Assembly (NCBI RefSeq): GCF_013364275.1
Contig: NZ_CP054932.1
Coordinates: 5,146,001-5,210,000 of the forward strand
From: Actinomadura sp. NAK00032
GTDB taxonomy: Bacteria; Actinomycetota; Actinomycetes; Streptosporangiales; Streptosporangiaceae
Direction of reading: 5' to 3'
DNA: 64,000 nt
Below are positions 34,206 to 41,857 of the stretch, in pieces. Numbering within the stretch: the stretch's first letter is position 1; each line of letters starts with the position of its first letter. The notes beneath the pieces were generated by a model that was given only the letters and a program-made list of their open reading frames with translations, did not search any database and was not told where the DNA came from. The position numbers and the translations under genes are program-made.

Positions 34206-35330
34206 ATGCGCATCGTCATCGTCGGCGGCGGGATCATCGGCGCCGCGCTGGCCGACCGGCTGGCCCGCGGGGCGGGCGCCGCCGAGGTGACGCTCGTCGA
34301 GCGGGACCGGCCCGGCGCGGGCACCTCGGGCGCGAGCTTCGCCTGGCTCAACGCCAACGACCCGGACGACCCCGCCTACCACTGCCTGCGCGTCGCCGCC
34401 CTCGGCGCCTGGCGGCGGCTGGCCGGGGAGTTCGGCGATCCCGCCTGGTTCCGAATCGCGGGCAACACCGCCTGGGCCACCGCGGACCCCGCCAAGGAGC
34501 TGCTGGCCGACCGGGTCGCGCGGCTGGCCGCGCTCGGCTACCCGGCCGCGCTGATCACGCCGGACCGGCTGCGCGAACTCGAACCGTCCCTGCGTCCTCC
34601 CGCCGCCGGCGCGGTCATCGCGCATTACCCGGGGGAGGGCCACGTGCACGGCCCGGACGCGGTGCGGGCCCTCGCCGACCGCGCCCGCTCCGCCGGGGCG
34701 AGGCTGATCGGCGGCACGGCCGCCACCCGCCTCAACCTGCGCGGCGGCCGGGTCACCGGCGTCCGCCTCGGCACCGACGACGACCTGGACGCCGACCTCA
34801 CGGTCTGCGCGGCCGGCCGGCACTCCCCCGCCCTGCTCGCGACCGCCGGCCTCGGCCTCCCCCTGGTGGACGCCGAGGCGCCCGGGTCCCCGGCGCCCGG
34901 CCTCACCGCCTTCACCGGCCCCGGCCCGGCCCTGCTCAACGGCGTGGTCCACTCCCCCGGCGTCGACCTGCGCCCCGTCCCGGGCGGCGGGCTGGCCCTG
35001 GAGGCCGCCGACCTGGACGACGCCACCGACCTCGCCACCCCCGCGGCCGCCCTCGACCGCGGGGCCGCCGAACTCCTCGACCGCGCCCGCGCGCTGATCC
35101 CCGCGCTGACCGCCCCCGTCGAGACGGTCCACCGCTGCGTCCGGCCGCTGCCCGCCGACGGGTTCCCGCTCGTCGGCCCGCAGTTCCCCGGCCTCTACAC
35201 CGCCGTCACCCACAGCGGGATCACGCTGGGCCCGCACCTCGCCGATCTGATCGCCGCGGATCTGCGCGGCGGCGAACCGGCCCTCGCCCCTTACCGCCCG
35301 GACCGCGCCGCCGGGGCGGCCGCCTGGTAA
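34206..35330 (+). CDS. FAD-dependent oxidoreductase (DAO family)
   Basis: 374 residues. FAD-binding VIVGGGIIGAALADRLAR at 4 and a C-terminal TAVTHSGITLGPHLADLIA typical of glycine/D-amino-acid oxidase (DadA-like) enzymes, which oxidise amines or amino acids. SGASFAWLNAN near 45 is common in this branch. The substrate is unknown. ATG 34206. No operon partner. Confidence 0.87.
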   Translation: MRIVIVGGGIIGAALADRLARGAGAAEVTLVERDRPGAGTSGASFAWLNANDPDDPAYHCLRVAALGAWRRLAGEFGDPAWFRIAGNTAWATADPAKELLADRVARLAALGYPAALITPDRLRELEPSLRPPAAGAVIAHYPGEGHVHGPDAVRALADRARSAGARLIGGTAATRLNLRGGRVTGVRLGTDDDLDADLTVCAAGRHSPALLATAGLGLPLVDAEAPGSPAPGLTAFTGPGPALLNGVVHSPGVDLRPVPGGGLALEAADLDDATDLATPAAALDRGAAELLDRARALIPALTAPVETVHRCVRPLPADGFPLVGPQFPGLYTAVTHSGITLGPHLADLIAADLRGGEPALAPYRPDRAAGAAAW

Positions 35331-35466
35331 GCGCGGGATCGCGCGATTTCGCTTCCGCACGCGGCGGACGGCTCGTTGGATACCCTGGGAGCGAAGGCCG
35401 GGACGACGCGGCGCGATTTCGGATCCCTCCGCGCATTTCGGTGAACGATGGTGCAGGTGCGTTTCG

Positions 35467-35892
35467 GTGAAGGATGCTGTCGTGGTGCATGTGGGAAAGA
35501 TCGCGCGGTTCGATGAGGTTCGCGGCTACGGATTCATCACGCCCGACGAAGGCGGTCCGGACGTCTTCGTCCACGTGAATGATCTGAACGACGACAAAAC
35601 GCTGATCGCCACCGGGACCTCAGTCGAATACGAGCTCATCGACGGCGAGCGGGGGCTGAAGGCGTTCGACGTCAGCGTCATCGGCGACCGCGTCGCACCC
35701 GCCTCCGGCGGCGGGCGGATCGTCCCGTCCGACGACGAGGTCCTCTGCGACGTCCTCACCACGACGGAGCTGCGCATCGAGCTGACCGAGCTGATCCTCG
35801 ACAGCGTGCCCGAGCTGACCGGCGCCCACCTCGTCCGGCTCCGCGAGAGCCTGCTGACCTTCGCCCGCAAGCACGGCTGGAGCGAGGACTGA
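35467..35892 (+). CDS. Cold-shock-domain protein with C-terminal helical extension
   Basis: 141 residues: N-terminal CSD (GKIARFDEVRGYGFITPDEGGPDVFVHVNDL, in two blocks, with RNP1 GYGFI and RNP2 VFVHV) of ~70 residues, then a helical ~65-residue tail (TTTELRIELTELILDSVPELTGAHLVRLRESLLTF split) not found in CspA. It likely binds RNA and a partner through the tail. GTG 35467 is used; nearby GTGs at 35482/35485 are alternatives. Confidence 0.85.
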   Translation: MKDAVVVHVGKIARFDEVRGYGFITPDEGGPDVFVHVNDLNDDKTLIATGTSVEYELIDGERGLKAFDVSVIGDRVAPASGGGRIVPSDDEVLCDVLTTTELRIELTELILDSVPELTGAHLVRLRESLLTFARKHGWSED

Positions 35893-35907
35893 CCCGCCGC
35901 CCGGCGG

Positions 35908-37125
35908 TCAGCGCGACGCGATCGTGACGGCGGTCAGCAGCACGCACAGCGCCGCGATCCCGGCGACCACGGCGGCCACGCCCAGCTGCGGCGCCGCCAG
36001 CGGCAGCAGCAGCACCGCGGCGGCGCATCCCGCGACCGCGCCCGGACGGGTCAGCGGCGCCGCCACGATCAAGGCGTGCACGAGCCAGAGCACCACCAGG
36101 AAGACGCTCACCGGTACGGCGACCGCGTAGCAGATCACCGCCGGCGACGCCGCCACGTGGTGCCCGGTCTGCTCGACCGCGACCTCCAGGCCCGCGCCGA
36201 GCGCCGCCAGCGACGCGAAGATCCCGTAGTGGCCGTAGCCCCACAGGTAGGAGCGGTGCCGCCGGTCGCGCAGCCCCGCGCCCGCCGGGGCGAGGAAGTA
36301 CAGCCACCACAGGGCGAACAGCACCACGAGGCCGGACACCGCGATCACCAGGAACGGGCTGCTCACCGCGGACTCCTCCAGCGCCCCCGCGACGCCCCGG
36401 GTCGCGGCGAGGACGCTCTCCCCCAGCAGGATGATCGTGAAGAGCCCGTAGCGTTCGGCGATGTGGTGCGGATGCCAGGTGGTGGGCGCGGCCCGCTCCG
36501 CCCACGGCGGCACCGCCATCTCCAGGACCGCCAGGGCCACGAAGACCGGCACGTGCGCGTCCGCCGGCAGTGCGCCGAGCTCTGCGGCGAGCAGCCGCAG
36601 CAGCCAGCCCGCCTGCAGGGCGGTCATGCCGGCCGCGTACCGGAACGCGGTGCGGCGGCCGTCCGGATTCTCGATCCCGGCCCGCACCCACTGCGTGACC
36701 AGCCCGATCCGCATGATGAAGTAGCCGAGCGTGACGCCGCGGAGGTCCTCGTGGTCGGCCGCCGCCGGCACGCCGGCGGCGAGCACCAGCACGCCCGCCA
36801 TCTGCACCATGGTCAGCAGCCGGTAGGCCACGTCGTCGGTGTCGTAGGACGAGGCGAACCAGGTGAAGTTCATCCACGCCCACCAGATCGCGAAGAAGAC
36901 CAGCAGGAACGGGACGACCCCCGCGCCGCCGTGCCCCGCCGCGATCTCGTGCGCCAGCTCCCCGGTGACCGCCGCGACCGCGACGACGAACGTCAGGTCG
37001 AACAGCAGCTCCAGCGGGCTCGCGGCCCGGTGCGGCTCGTCGATCGGGCGCGCCCGCATCCGCACCCGGATCCGGATGCCGGAGTCCGGGTGCGGCGCGG
37101 ACGCGTCGCGGTGCGGCGGAGTCAC
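35908..37125 (-). CDS. LtrA-like (low temperature requirement A) membrane protein
   Basis: 405 residues, about ten hydrophobic helices. LtrA signatures: SPLELLFDLTFVVAVAAV, FFAIWWAWMNFTWFASSYDTDD (two blocks) and HIAERYGLFTIILLGESVLAAT. Function is unknown; the family was first linked to cold growth in Listeria. GTG 37125 overlaps the upstream stop (GTGA). Last gene of the five-gene operon that includes the CDGSH/ferritin-like protein. Confidence 0.88.
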   Translation of the reverse strand: MTPPHRDASAPHPDSGIRIRVRMRARPIDEPHRAASPLELLFDLTFVVAVAAVTGELAHEIAAGHGGAGVVPFLLVFFAIWWAWMNFTWFASSYDTDDVAYRLLTMVQMAGVLVLAAGVPAAADHEDLRGVTLGYFIMRIGLVTQWVRAGIENPDGRRTAFRYAAGMTALQAGWLLRLLAAELGALPADAHVPVFVALAVLEMAVPPWAERAAPTTWHPHHIAERYGLFTIILLGESVLAATRGVAGALEESAVSSPFLVIAVSGLVVLFALWWLYFLAPAGAGLRDRRHRSYLWGYGHYGIFASLAALGAGLEVAVEQTGHHVAASPAVICYAVAVPVSVFLVVLWLVHALIVAAPLTRPGAVAGCAAAVLLLPLAAPQLGVAAVVAGIAALCVLLTAVTIASR

Positions 37126-38867
37126 GGCGCGTTCTCGTCGCGGAAGCCGATCTCCCGGTGGGTGCCGTCGCACAGCGGCTTGTTCTCCGAGTGGCCGCAG
37201 CGGCACAGCGTCATCCGGTTGCGGGTCTCCAGCGGCAGGCCGTCGGACCGCACGACCGGCACCCGGCCGGTGACCCACAGCGCGCTCGCCAGGCCGTCCT
37301 CCTCGGCGAGGACGGACACCGCCTGCGGGAGGTCGGCCTCGATCGTCTCGCCGCCGCGCCGCAGGGCGTAGCTGTAGGAGCCGGACGGGCAGTGGTCGAT
37401 CCGCCCCATGATCTCCGCGCGGACGTCGCTGTCGGCGGTGTCGGCGAGCATCTCGGCGATCGGCCGGGTGCGGCCGATGCAGAACGCGGCGTGGATGCAC
37501 AGCTCGCCGACCCGCTGCGCCGAGATGCCCTCCCCGTCGTGGACGTGCTGCAGCTGCGCGTAGGGGCGGACGCCGGCGCTCTCGGTCCCGTCGAACCCGG
37601 CCACGGCGTGCGTCCCGTCGCAGAACGGCTTGGACCCCGACCGGCCGCAGCGGCACAGCGCGTACACGTCCTCGGTGGGCAGGTCCTCGCCGGTCTGCCA
37701 GGTCAGCGCGGCGCCCTCGGCCGAGACGATCTTGCGCTTGCGGCGCAGCGGGATCCCGCCGTACACGACGTAGGGGCCGTCGCGGAGCACGACGACGCGC
37801 CGCTCCTCCCCCCTGCTCCAGCCGCGCGCCTCCTTCGGCACGTACTCGAAGGTCGGGCCGGCGGTCGCGCCGTTCTCGTCCGGCATGCTCATCAGGGCCT
37901 CGGCCTGCGCCTTCAGCGCGTACATGGTGCCGATCGCGACCGGGAGCATCCCCGGACTGCCATCGAACGCCAGTTCGAGCAGGTGCAGGATGCCGCAGTA
38001 GGTGCCGTTGAACTCCTCCTGCGCGGCGCGGATCTCGCTGCCCGGCGGATGGTCGGCCAGCCGCGGGTTGCGCCGCATCGGCCGGACGCCGCCGAAGTCC
38101 ACGCCGACCGGTTCGCCGGTCGGCCCCGACTCGGGGGTGTCGCCGCGCCGGTAGCGCCGGCCCGCCTTCAGCTCCTGGAAGCGGTAGTAGTGGGCGACCT
38201 CGTCCCGCTCGGGGTGGAAGACGTCCCGGTCGCCGTCCCAGACCTCGCCGCGCGCGGTGCCCTCGCCCTGCTCGACGATCTCCTCCAGCGCGGCCAGCGC
38301 CGAGGTCAGGTCGGTGACCGCGAACAGCCGCCCGGCGCTGTTGCGGAAGTGGGCGGCCGTCACCTGGCGGGCCGGGTCGCCGGTGAACACCGCGTCCTCG
38401 CCGAGCCGGTCGCACAGCCCGCGCAGCCCCTCCTCGACCGCGTCGTAGAACTGCCCGATCGTCTCGTAGGCGTCGTCCTCCGGCGGCGCGCCGGGCGGCG
38501 CGGGCCGCTCGATCCGCAGGAACGCCTCGAGCGCCTCCGGGCCGAACGGCACCAGGGACAGCTCCAGGGAGCGGTCGCCGTGCGGCAGCGGCCGGGGGTG
38601 CGGCGGGAGCATCTCCGGGACGTCCAGCCGGGGCCGGCCGCCGACCGCGTTGAGCAGGTTCGCCGCGAGCGCCAGATGGAGCATCTCCTCGGCGAACACG
38701 CTCGCCACCACCTGGACGGCCTCGGGGTTGCGCTCCGGGTCGAGGGAGTACAGCGCGCACAGGTACGGCGGCAGGGTCGCGTGCTCCAGCTCGATCGCCC
38801 ACTGCAGGTGCTCGCGGAGGCCCTCCAGCGTCGCGATCCGCGCGGGGCGGGCGGTCATCCGGCTCAT
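37122..38867 (-). CDS. Ferritin-like protein fused to two CDGSH iron-sulfur domains
   Basis: 581 residues. Residues ~10-340: ferritin-like domain of the VioB/iminophenyl-pyruvate dimer synthase type, with carboxylate-His helices WAIELEHATLPPYLCALYSL, VFAEEMLHLALAANLLNAVGG (ExxH) and EVAHYYRFQELKAG. Residues ~402-420: CRCGRSGSKPFCDGTH, a CDGSH [2Fe-2S] site. Residues ~455: ELCIHAAFC, like the Fer4_19/YjdI domain. Residues ~553-570: CRCGHSENKPLCDGTH, a second CDGSH site. This combines a possible di-iron centre with electron-transfer clusters; the reaction is unknown. Coupled to neighbours by ATGA and GTGA overlaps. Confidence 0.85.
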   Translation of the reverse strand: MSRMTARPARIATLEGLREHLQWAIELEHATLPPYLCALYSLDPERNPEAVQVVASVFAEEMLHLALAANLLNAVGGRPRLDVPEMLPPHPRPLPHGDRSLELSLVPFGPEALEAFLRIERPAPPGAPPEDDAYETIGQFYDAVEEGLRGLCDRLGEDAVFTGDPARQVTAAHFRNSAGRLFAVTDLTSALAALEEIVEQGEGTARGEVWDGDRDVFHPERDEVAHYYRFQELKAGRRYRRGDTPESGPTGEPVGVDFGGVRPMRRNPRLADHPPGSEIRAAQEEFNGTYCGILHLLELAFDGSPGMLPVAIGTMYALKAQAEALMSMPDENGATAGPTFEYVPKEARGWSRGEERRVVVLRDGPYVVYGGIPLRRKRKIVSAEGAALTWQTGEDLPTEDVYALCRCGRSGSKPFCDGTHAVAGFDGTESAGVRPYAQLQHVHDGEGISAQRVGELCIHAAFCIGRTRPIAEMLADTADSDVRAEIMGRIDHCPSGSYSYALRRGGETIEADLPQAVSVLAEEDGLASALWVTGRVPVVRSDGLPLETRNRMTLCRCGHSENKPLCDGTHREIGFRDENAP

Positions 38868-39073
38868 GCGTCGCCTTCCAGCTTCTCCACGGCGCCGAGG
38901 AGGTTGCGCAGGCCGACCTCGTCGCGCTCGGCGTCGGTCGGGTCGAACAGCCAGTCGCCGACCGGTTCGGCGGCGGCCTCCTCCGGGCGGCTCGACTCGA
39001 CGAGGGTCAGCTCCTCTTCGATCTCTATCTCGAGTTCGATCTCGAAACTCCTGTCCTCATCCGCTGAGGTCAT
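38864..39073 (-). CDS. Small acidic peptide (69 residues)
   Basis: MTSADEDRSFEIELEIEIEE then ELTLVESSRP, ending GLRNLLGAVEKLEGDA. 23 of 69 residues are Asp/Glu; there is no Cys or His and one Lys. ATG 39073 overlaps the methyltransferase stop and its own stop overlaps the ferritin/CDGSH start, so it is translated in between two enzyme genes. No family is recognised. It could be a modified peptide substrate (RiPP precursor-like), an adaptor or an iron/cluster chaperone; none is proven. Confidence 0.7.
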   Translation of the reverse strand: MTSADEDRSFEIELEIEIEEELTLVESSRPEEAAAEPVGDWLFDPTDAERDEVGLRNLLGAVEKLEGDA

Positions 39074-39855
39074 GTCTCCTCCTTGGGGGGCCGCGCCGCA
39101 CCGGGCCGGGCGGCGGCGTGAACGAGCTGCATGGACAGCCGCCCGGAGGCGAGCAGGCGGGAGAAGCGCTCGCCCTGGTGGGCGGCCAGCGCGTACGCGC
39201 GGTCCTCGCGGTGCCGGGCGGCGACGACGGCGGCGACCTTCGCGGCGCGCCGCGACCAGGCCAGGGGGGCGTCGCCGGGCCGCTCGATCTGCTCGACGAG
39301 GTCGAATCCGGCCCCGTCGAGCAGTCCGGCGAGCTCCGGCTGGGTGGGGAAGTGGTTCCCGTCCGGAACCGCGCCGAGCACCGGGCCGGCGGCGACCGTC
39401 ACCAGCAGTCCCAGCGACGCGCCGGGGGCCAGTACCCGGTGGATCTCGGCGAGCAGCGCGGCCTTGTCCTGGACGGTGCACAGCACGCCCAGGCACCAGG
39501 CGGCGTCGACCGACCCGGTCCGCAGCGGGATCCGCGCCGCGTCGGCGGTCACGACCGGCAGCCCGAACAGCCGGGCCGCCGCCCGGCACGCGGCCGGCAT
39601 CCGCTCCAGCAGCACCGGCCGGACGCCGAACCGCTCCGCCGCCCAGGCCGCCGGGCCGCCCGCGCCGGCGCCGACGTCCAGCAGCGTCGTCCCGGGCGCC
39701 AGCTCGCACGCCTCGGCGAGCCAGGCCAGCGCCGCCGGGCTCGCGCTGCCGCGGCAGGCGGCCGGGATGGCGTGCCGGCCGCCGAGCAGCTCGACGGCCT
39801 CGGCCGTCCATTCCGCCACGTCATCGAACTCGGCGACCATCGCCGCTGCGGTCAT
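39070..39855 (-). CDS. Class I SAM-dependent methyltransferase
   Basis: 261 residues. SAM motif I TLLDVGAGAGGPAAWAAERFG at about 58 (two blocks), acidic VLLERMPA, motif VDAAWCLGVLCTVQDK, and HRVLAPGASLGLLV. It is of the Methyltransf_11/25 small-molecule type. GGGGAG precedes ATG 39855, 27 nt after the NmrA-like gene; its stop overlaps the acidic-peptide start. Confidence 0.85.
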   Translation of the reverse strand: MTAAAMVAEFDDVAEWTAEAVELLGGRHAIPAACRGSASPAALAWLAEACELAPGTTLLDVGAGAGGPAAWAAERFGVRPVLLERMPAACRAAARLFGLPVVTADAARIPLRTGSVDAAWCLGVLCTVQDKAALLAEIHRVLAPGASLGLLVTVAAGPVLGAVPDGNHFPTQPELAGLLDGAGFDLVEQIERPGDAPLAWSRRAAKVAAVVAARHREDRAYALAAHQGERFSRLLASGRLSMQLVHAAARPGAARPPKEET

Positions 39856-39882
39856 GGCACTCCCCCGATCGTCCGGCGGGGC

Positions 39883-40638
39883 CTACTTCGCCACCGCGTC
39901 GCGGCCCGGCCACTCGGTGTAGCGGATCGCGCCGAGGACGGCGTCGCCGACCGGGACCAGGCTCGTCTCCCCGACCTCGGCGCCGAAGTAGTGCGCGTGC
40001 GGGTCCGCGACGACCTCGCGCGGGTCGTTCCAGTAGGCCAGGGCGTCCCGGATGAACTCGTCCATCCGGAAGCGCTCCGGCCCGGCGATCTCGATCCGGC
40101 CGTTCAGCGGGGCGCCCATCGCGACCTTGGCGACCTGCGCGGCGACGTCGTCGCCGGCCATGGGCTGGTAGGCCACGGGCGCGATCCGCACGGTGCCGCC
40201 GTCGGTGGCGTCGTCGGCGATGCCCCGGGTGAACTCGAAGAACTGCGTGGCGTGCACGATCGAGTACGGGATCGGCGACTTGCGGATCAGGTCCTCCTGG
40301 GCCAGCTTCGCGCGGAAGTAGCCGCGGGACGGCTCCCGCTCGGTGCCCACGATCGACAGCCCGACGTGGTGGCCGACGCCCGCGCCCTCCTCGGCGGCCA
40401 GCAGGTTGCCGGTCGCGGTCTCGAAGAACTCCAGCACGGCCTTGTCCTCGAACGACGGCGAGTTCGCCACGTCGACCACCACCGACGCCCCCGCCAGCAC
40501 GTCCGCGAGGCCCTCGCCGGTCAGCGTGTTCACCCCGGTGTTCGGCGCCGCGGCCACCGCCTCGTGCCCCTGCGCGCTCAGCCTCGCCACGACCTTCGAC
40601 CCGATCAGGCCGGTGCCGCCGATGACCACGATCTTCAT
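39883..40638 (-). CDS. NAD(P)-binding NmrA/SDR-a-type oxidoreductase
   Basis: 251 residues: MKIVVIGGTGLIGSKVVARL nucleotide site, VVVDVANSPSFEDKAVLEFF, VGHHVGLSIVGTE and YFRAKLAQEDLIRKS (the Y-x3-K position reads YFRAK). It belongs to the atypical SDRs used as NAD(P)H sensors or reductases. First gene of the leftward five-gene operon. ATG 40638 with GGAGGGG upstream. Confidence 0.88.
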   Translation of the reverse strand: MKIVVIGGTGLIGSKVVARLSAQGHEAVAAAPNTGVNTLTGEGLADVLAGASVVVDVANSPSFEDKAVLEFFETATGNLLAAEEGAGVGHHVGLSIVGTEREPSRGYFRAKLAQEDLIRKSPIPYSIVHATQFFEFTRGIADDATDGGTVRIAPVAYQPMAGDDVAAQVAKVAMGAPLNGRIEIAGPERFRMDEFIRDALAYWNDPREVVADPHAHYFGAEVGETSLVPVGDAVLGAIRYTEWPGRDAVAK

Positions 40639-40715
40639 GTTCGATCCCCTCCAGTTCGCCGGGCGGCGGCGCTCGCCGCCCGGCCGCCATCTAGGACAAG
40701 GCGGACCCCCCACCC

Positions 40716-40810
40716 GTGACAGTTCCCCCGAACTTTTTCCCGATGCGGGAGGTCCGTCCTTCAATGACCCGCCGGTCACCAGACCGGGGGCCGACACCGA
40801 CAACTGTCAC
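40716..40810. promoter_or_regulatory. Upstream region of the NmrA/CDGSH operon with distant inverted repeat
   Basis: GTGACAGTT (40716-40724) is the exact reverse complement of AACTGTCAC (40802-40810), 77 bp apart. The reverse strand also has CCTAGAT near 40690 as a possible -10. A looped operator is possible but unproven. Confidence 0.3.
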
Positions 40811-40889
40811 CGCCGCCCCCCGCCGGGGGCACCAGGGTGGGGCACTGGCCGCCCCACGGGGGTCCCGGGCGCGCCGGGGCCCGGGGCGG

Positions 40890-41414
40890 TCATTCCCCGT
40901 CGTAGACGAGCAGGCCGTCCTCTTGCAGGCGCGCCCCCGGCGTGGGCGGATGCTCGGTGAGGCGGCCGTCGTGGGCCAGGTGCAGGACGGGGCGGCCCCG
41001 CGCCAGGACGGCGAAGTCGGCGATCAGCCGGCGGTGGCAGCGCCACCACACCGACTCGCTGCACATGACGGCCGTGCGGGCCTGCCCGGCCTCGCGCAGC
41101 AGCTCGTCCATGGCGTCCAGGAACTCGGGGCTGCGGGTGTGCCCGGCGTACCCGCGGAAGGAGTCGTTGCGCCAGAAGGTGTCGGGGCTGCCGGGCGCGG
41201 CGCGCCGGAAGCCGCCGAGGCGCTTGTCCCAGCGGTAGCCGACGCCCTCGGCCGGCAGCCACTCCGCGAGCGCGTCGCGGTGCACGTCGGGGTTGCGGCG
41301 GCTGCCGGGCGCGGTGCGGACGTCCACGACGGACCGCACCCCGGCGCCGCGCAGCAGGGGCGCCAGCTCCGCGCGCCCGGCGGTGCCGTGGCCGAAGGTC
41401 AGCAGCGGTTCCAC
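40890..41414 (-). CDS. DUF488 domain protein
   Basis: 174 residues. Starts VEPLLTFGHGTAGRAELAPLL, with VVDVRTAPGSRRNPDVH and CSESVWWRCHRRLIADF, the DUF488 signatures (Cys, Arg and His residues of unknown use). GTG 41414 with GGAGGGC upstream; upstream frame belongs to the M1-peptidase remnant. Function of the family is unknown. Confidence 0.82.
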   Translation of the reverse strand: MEPLLTFGHGTAGRAELAPLLRGAGVRSVVDVRTAPGSRRNPDVHRDALAEWLPAEGVGYRWDKRLGGFRRAAPGSPDTFWRNDSFRGYAGHTRSPEFLDAMDELLREAGQARTAVMCSESVWWRCHRRLIADFAVLARGRPVLHLAHDGRLTEHPPTPGARLQEDGLLVYDGE

Positions 41415-41449
41415 GCCCTCCAGGCTGCCCGGTGCGGCCGGCGGGACAC

Positions 41450-41800
41450 CCGCCGGCGTAGTCGGCGAAGGACTCGGCCAGCCAGGGGGCGTTGTACTCG
41501 TCGTCGCCGACGATTCCGTACCACCGCTGGTGGGCCAGTTCGCGCGGCAGCGCGACATTGCCGACCAGGTCCAGGATGAACCCCGGATACTCCATTCCGC
41601 CGAACCGGAAATCGTTGCCGAGAATGGCGTCGACCTCCTCGTCGGATAGGCGCCGAACCGCGCGGAGTGGGCGTCGGTCGCGGATTCGGCGAGCGACAGC
41701 ATCTGCACCGCGATACCTGTGGAGGGCACCTCAAGGGAGTCGGGATGGTCGAGGGTGACCTGGTAGTCGCTTGCGAGCCGGTAGAACGACTCGCCTCGCT
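41450..41800 (-). pseudogene. Frameshifted fragment of an M1-family metallopeptidase
   Basis: Two reverse-strand frames join to give one M1-like sequence: FYRLASDYQVTLDHPDSLEV...ARFGAYP up to about 41645, then after a one-base shift DEEVDAILGNDFRFGGMEYPG...ALPRELAHQRWYGIVGDDEY and PWLAESFADYA. The zinc motif HExxH expected before AHQxWYG is degraded (first His replaced by Arg). No start, no flanking domains. A remnant between the DUF488 gene and the M4 protease. Confidence 0.7.
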
Positions 41801-41810
41801 CTCCTCAGGG

Positions 41811-41846
41811 CCGCCGCCGGCCCCCGGGGGCGGGGGCCGGCGGCGG
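41811..41846. terminator. Strong GC hairpin after the M4 protease gene
   Basis: CCGCCGCCGGCCCCC (41811-41825) pairs with GGGGGCCGGCGGCGG (41832-41846), 15 perfect bp, loop GGGGGC, 12 nt beyond the protease stop. Confidence 0.65.
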
Positions 41847-41857
41847 GACCGCGTCCG

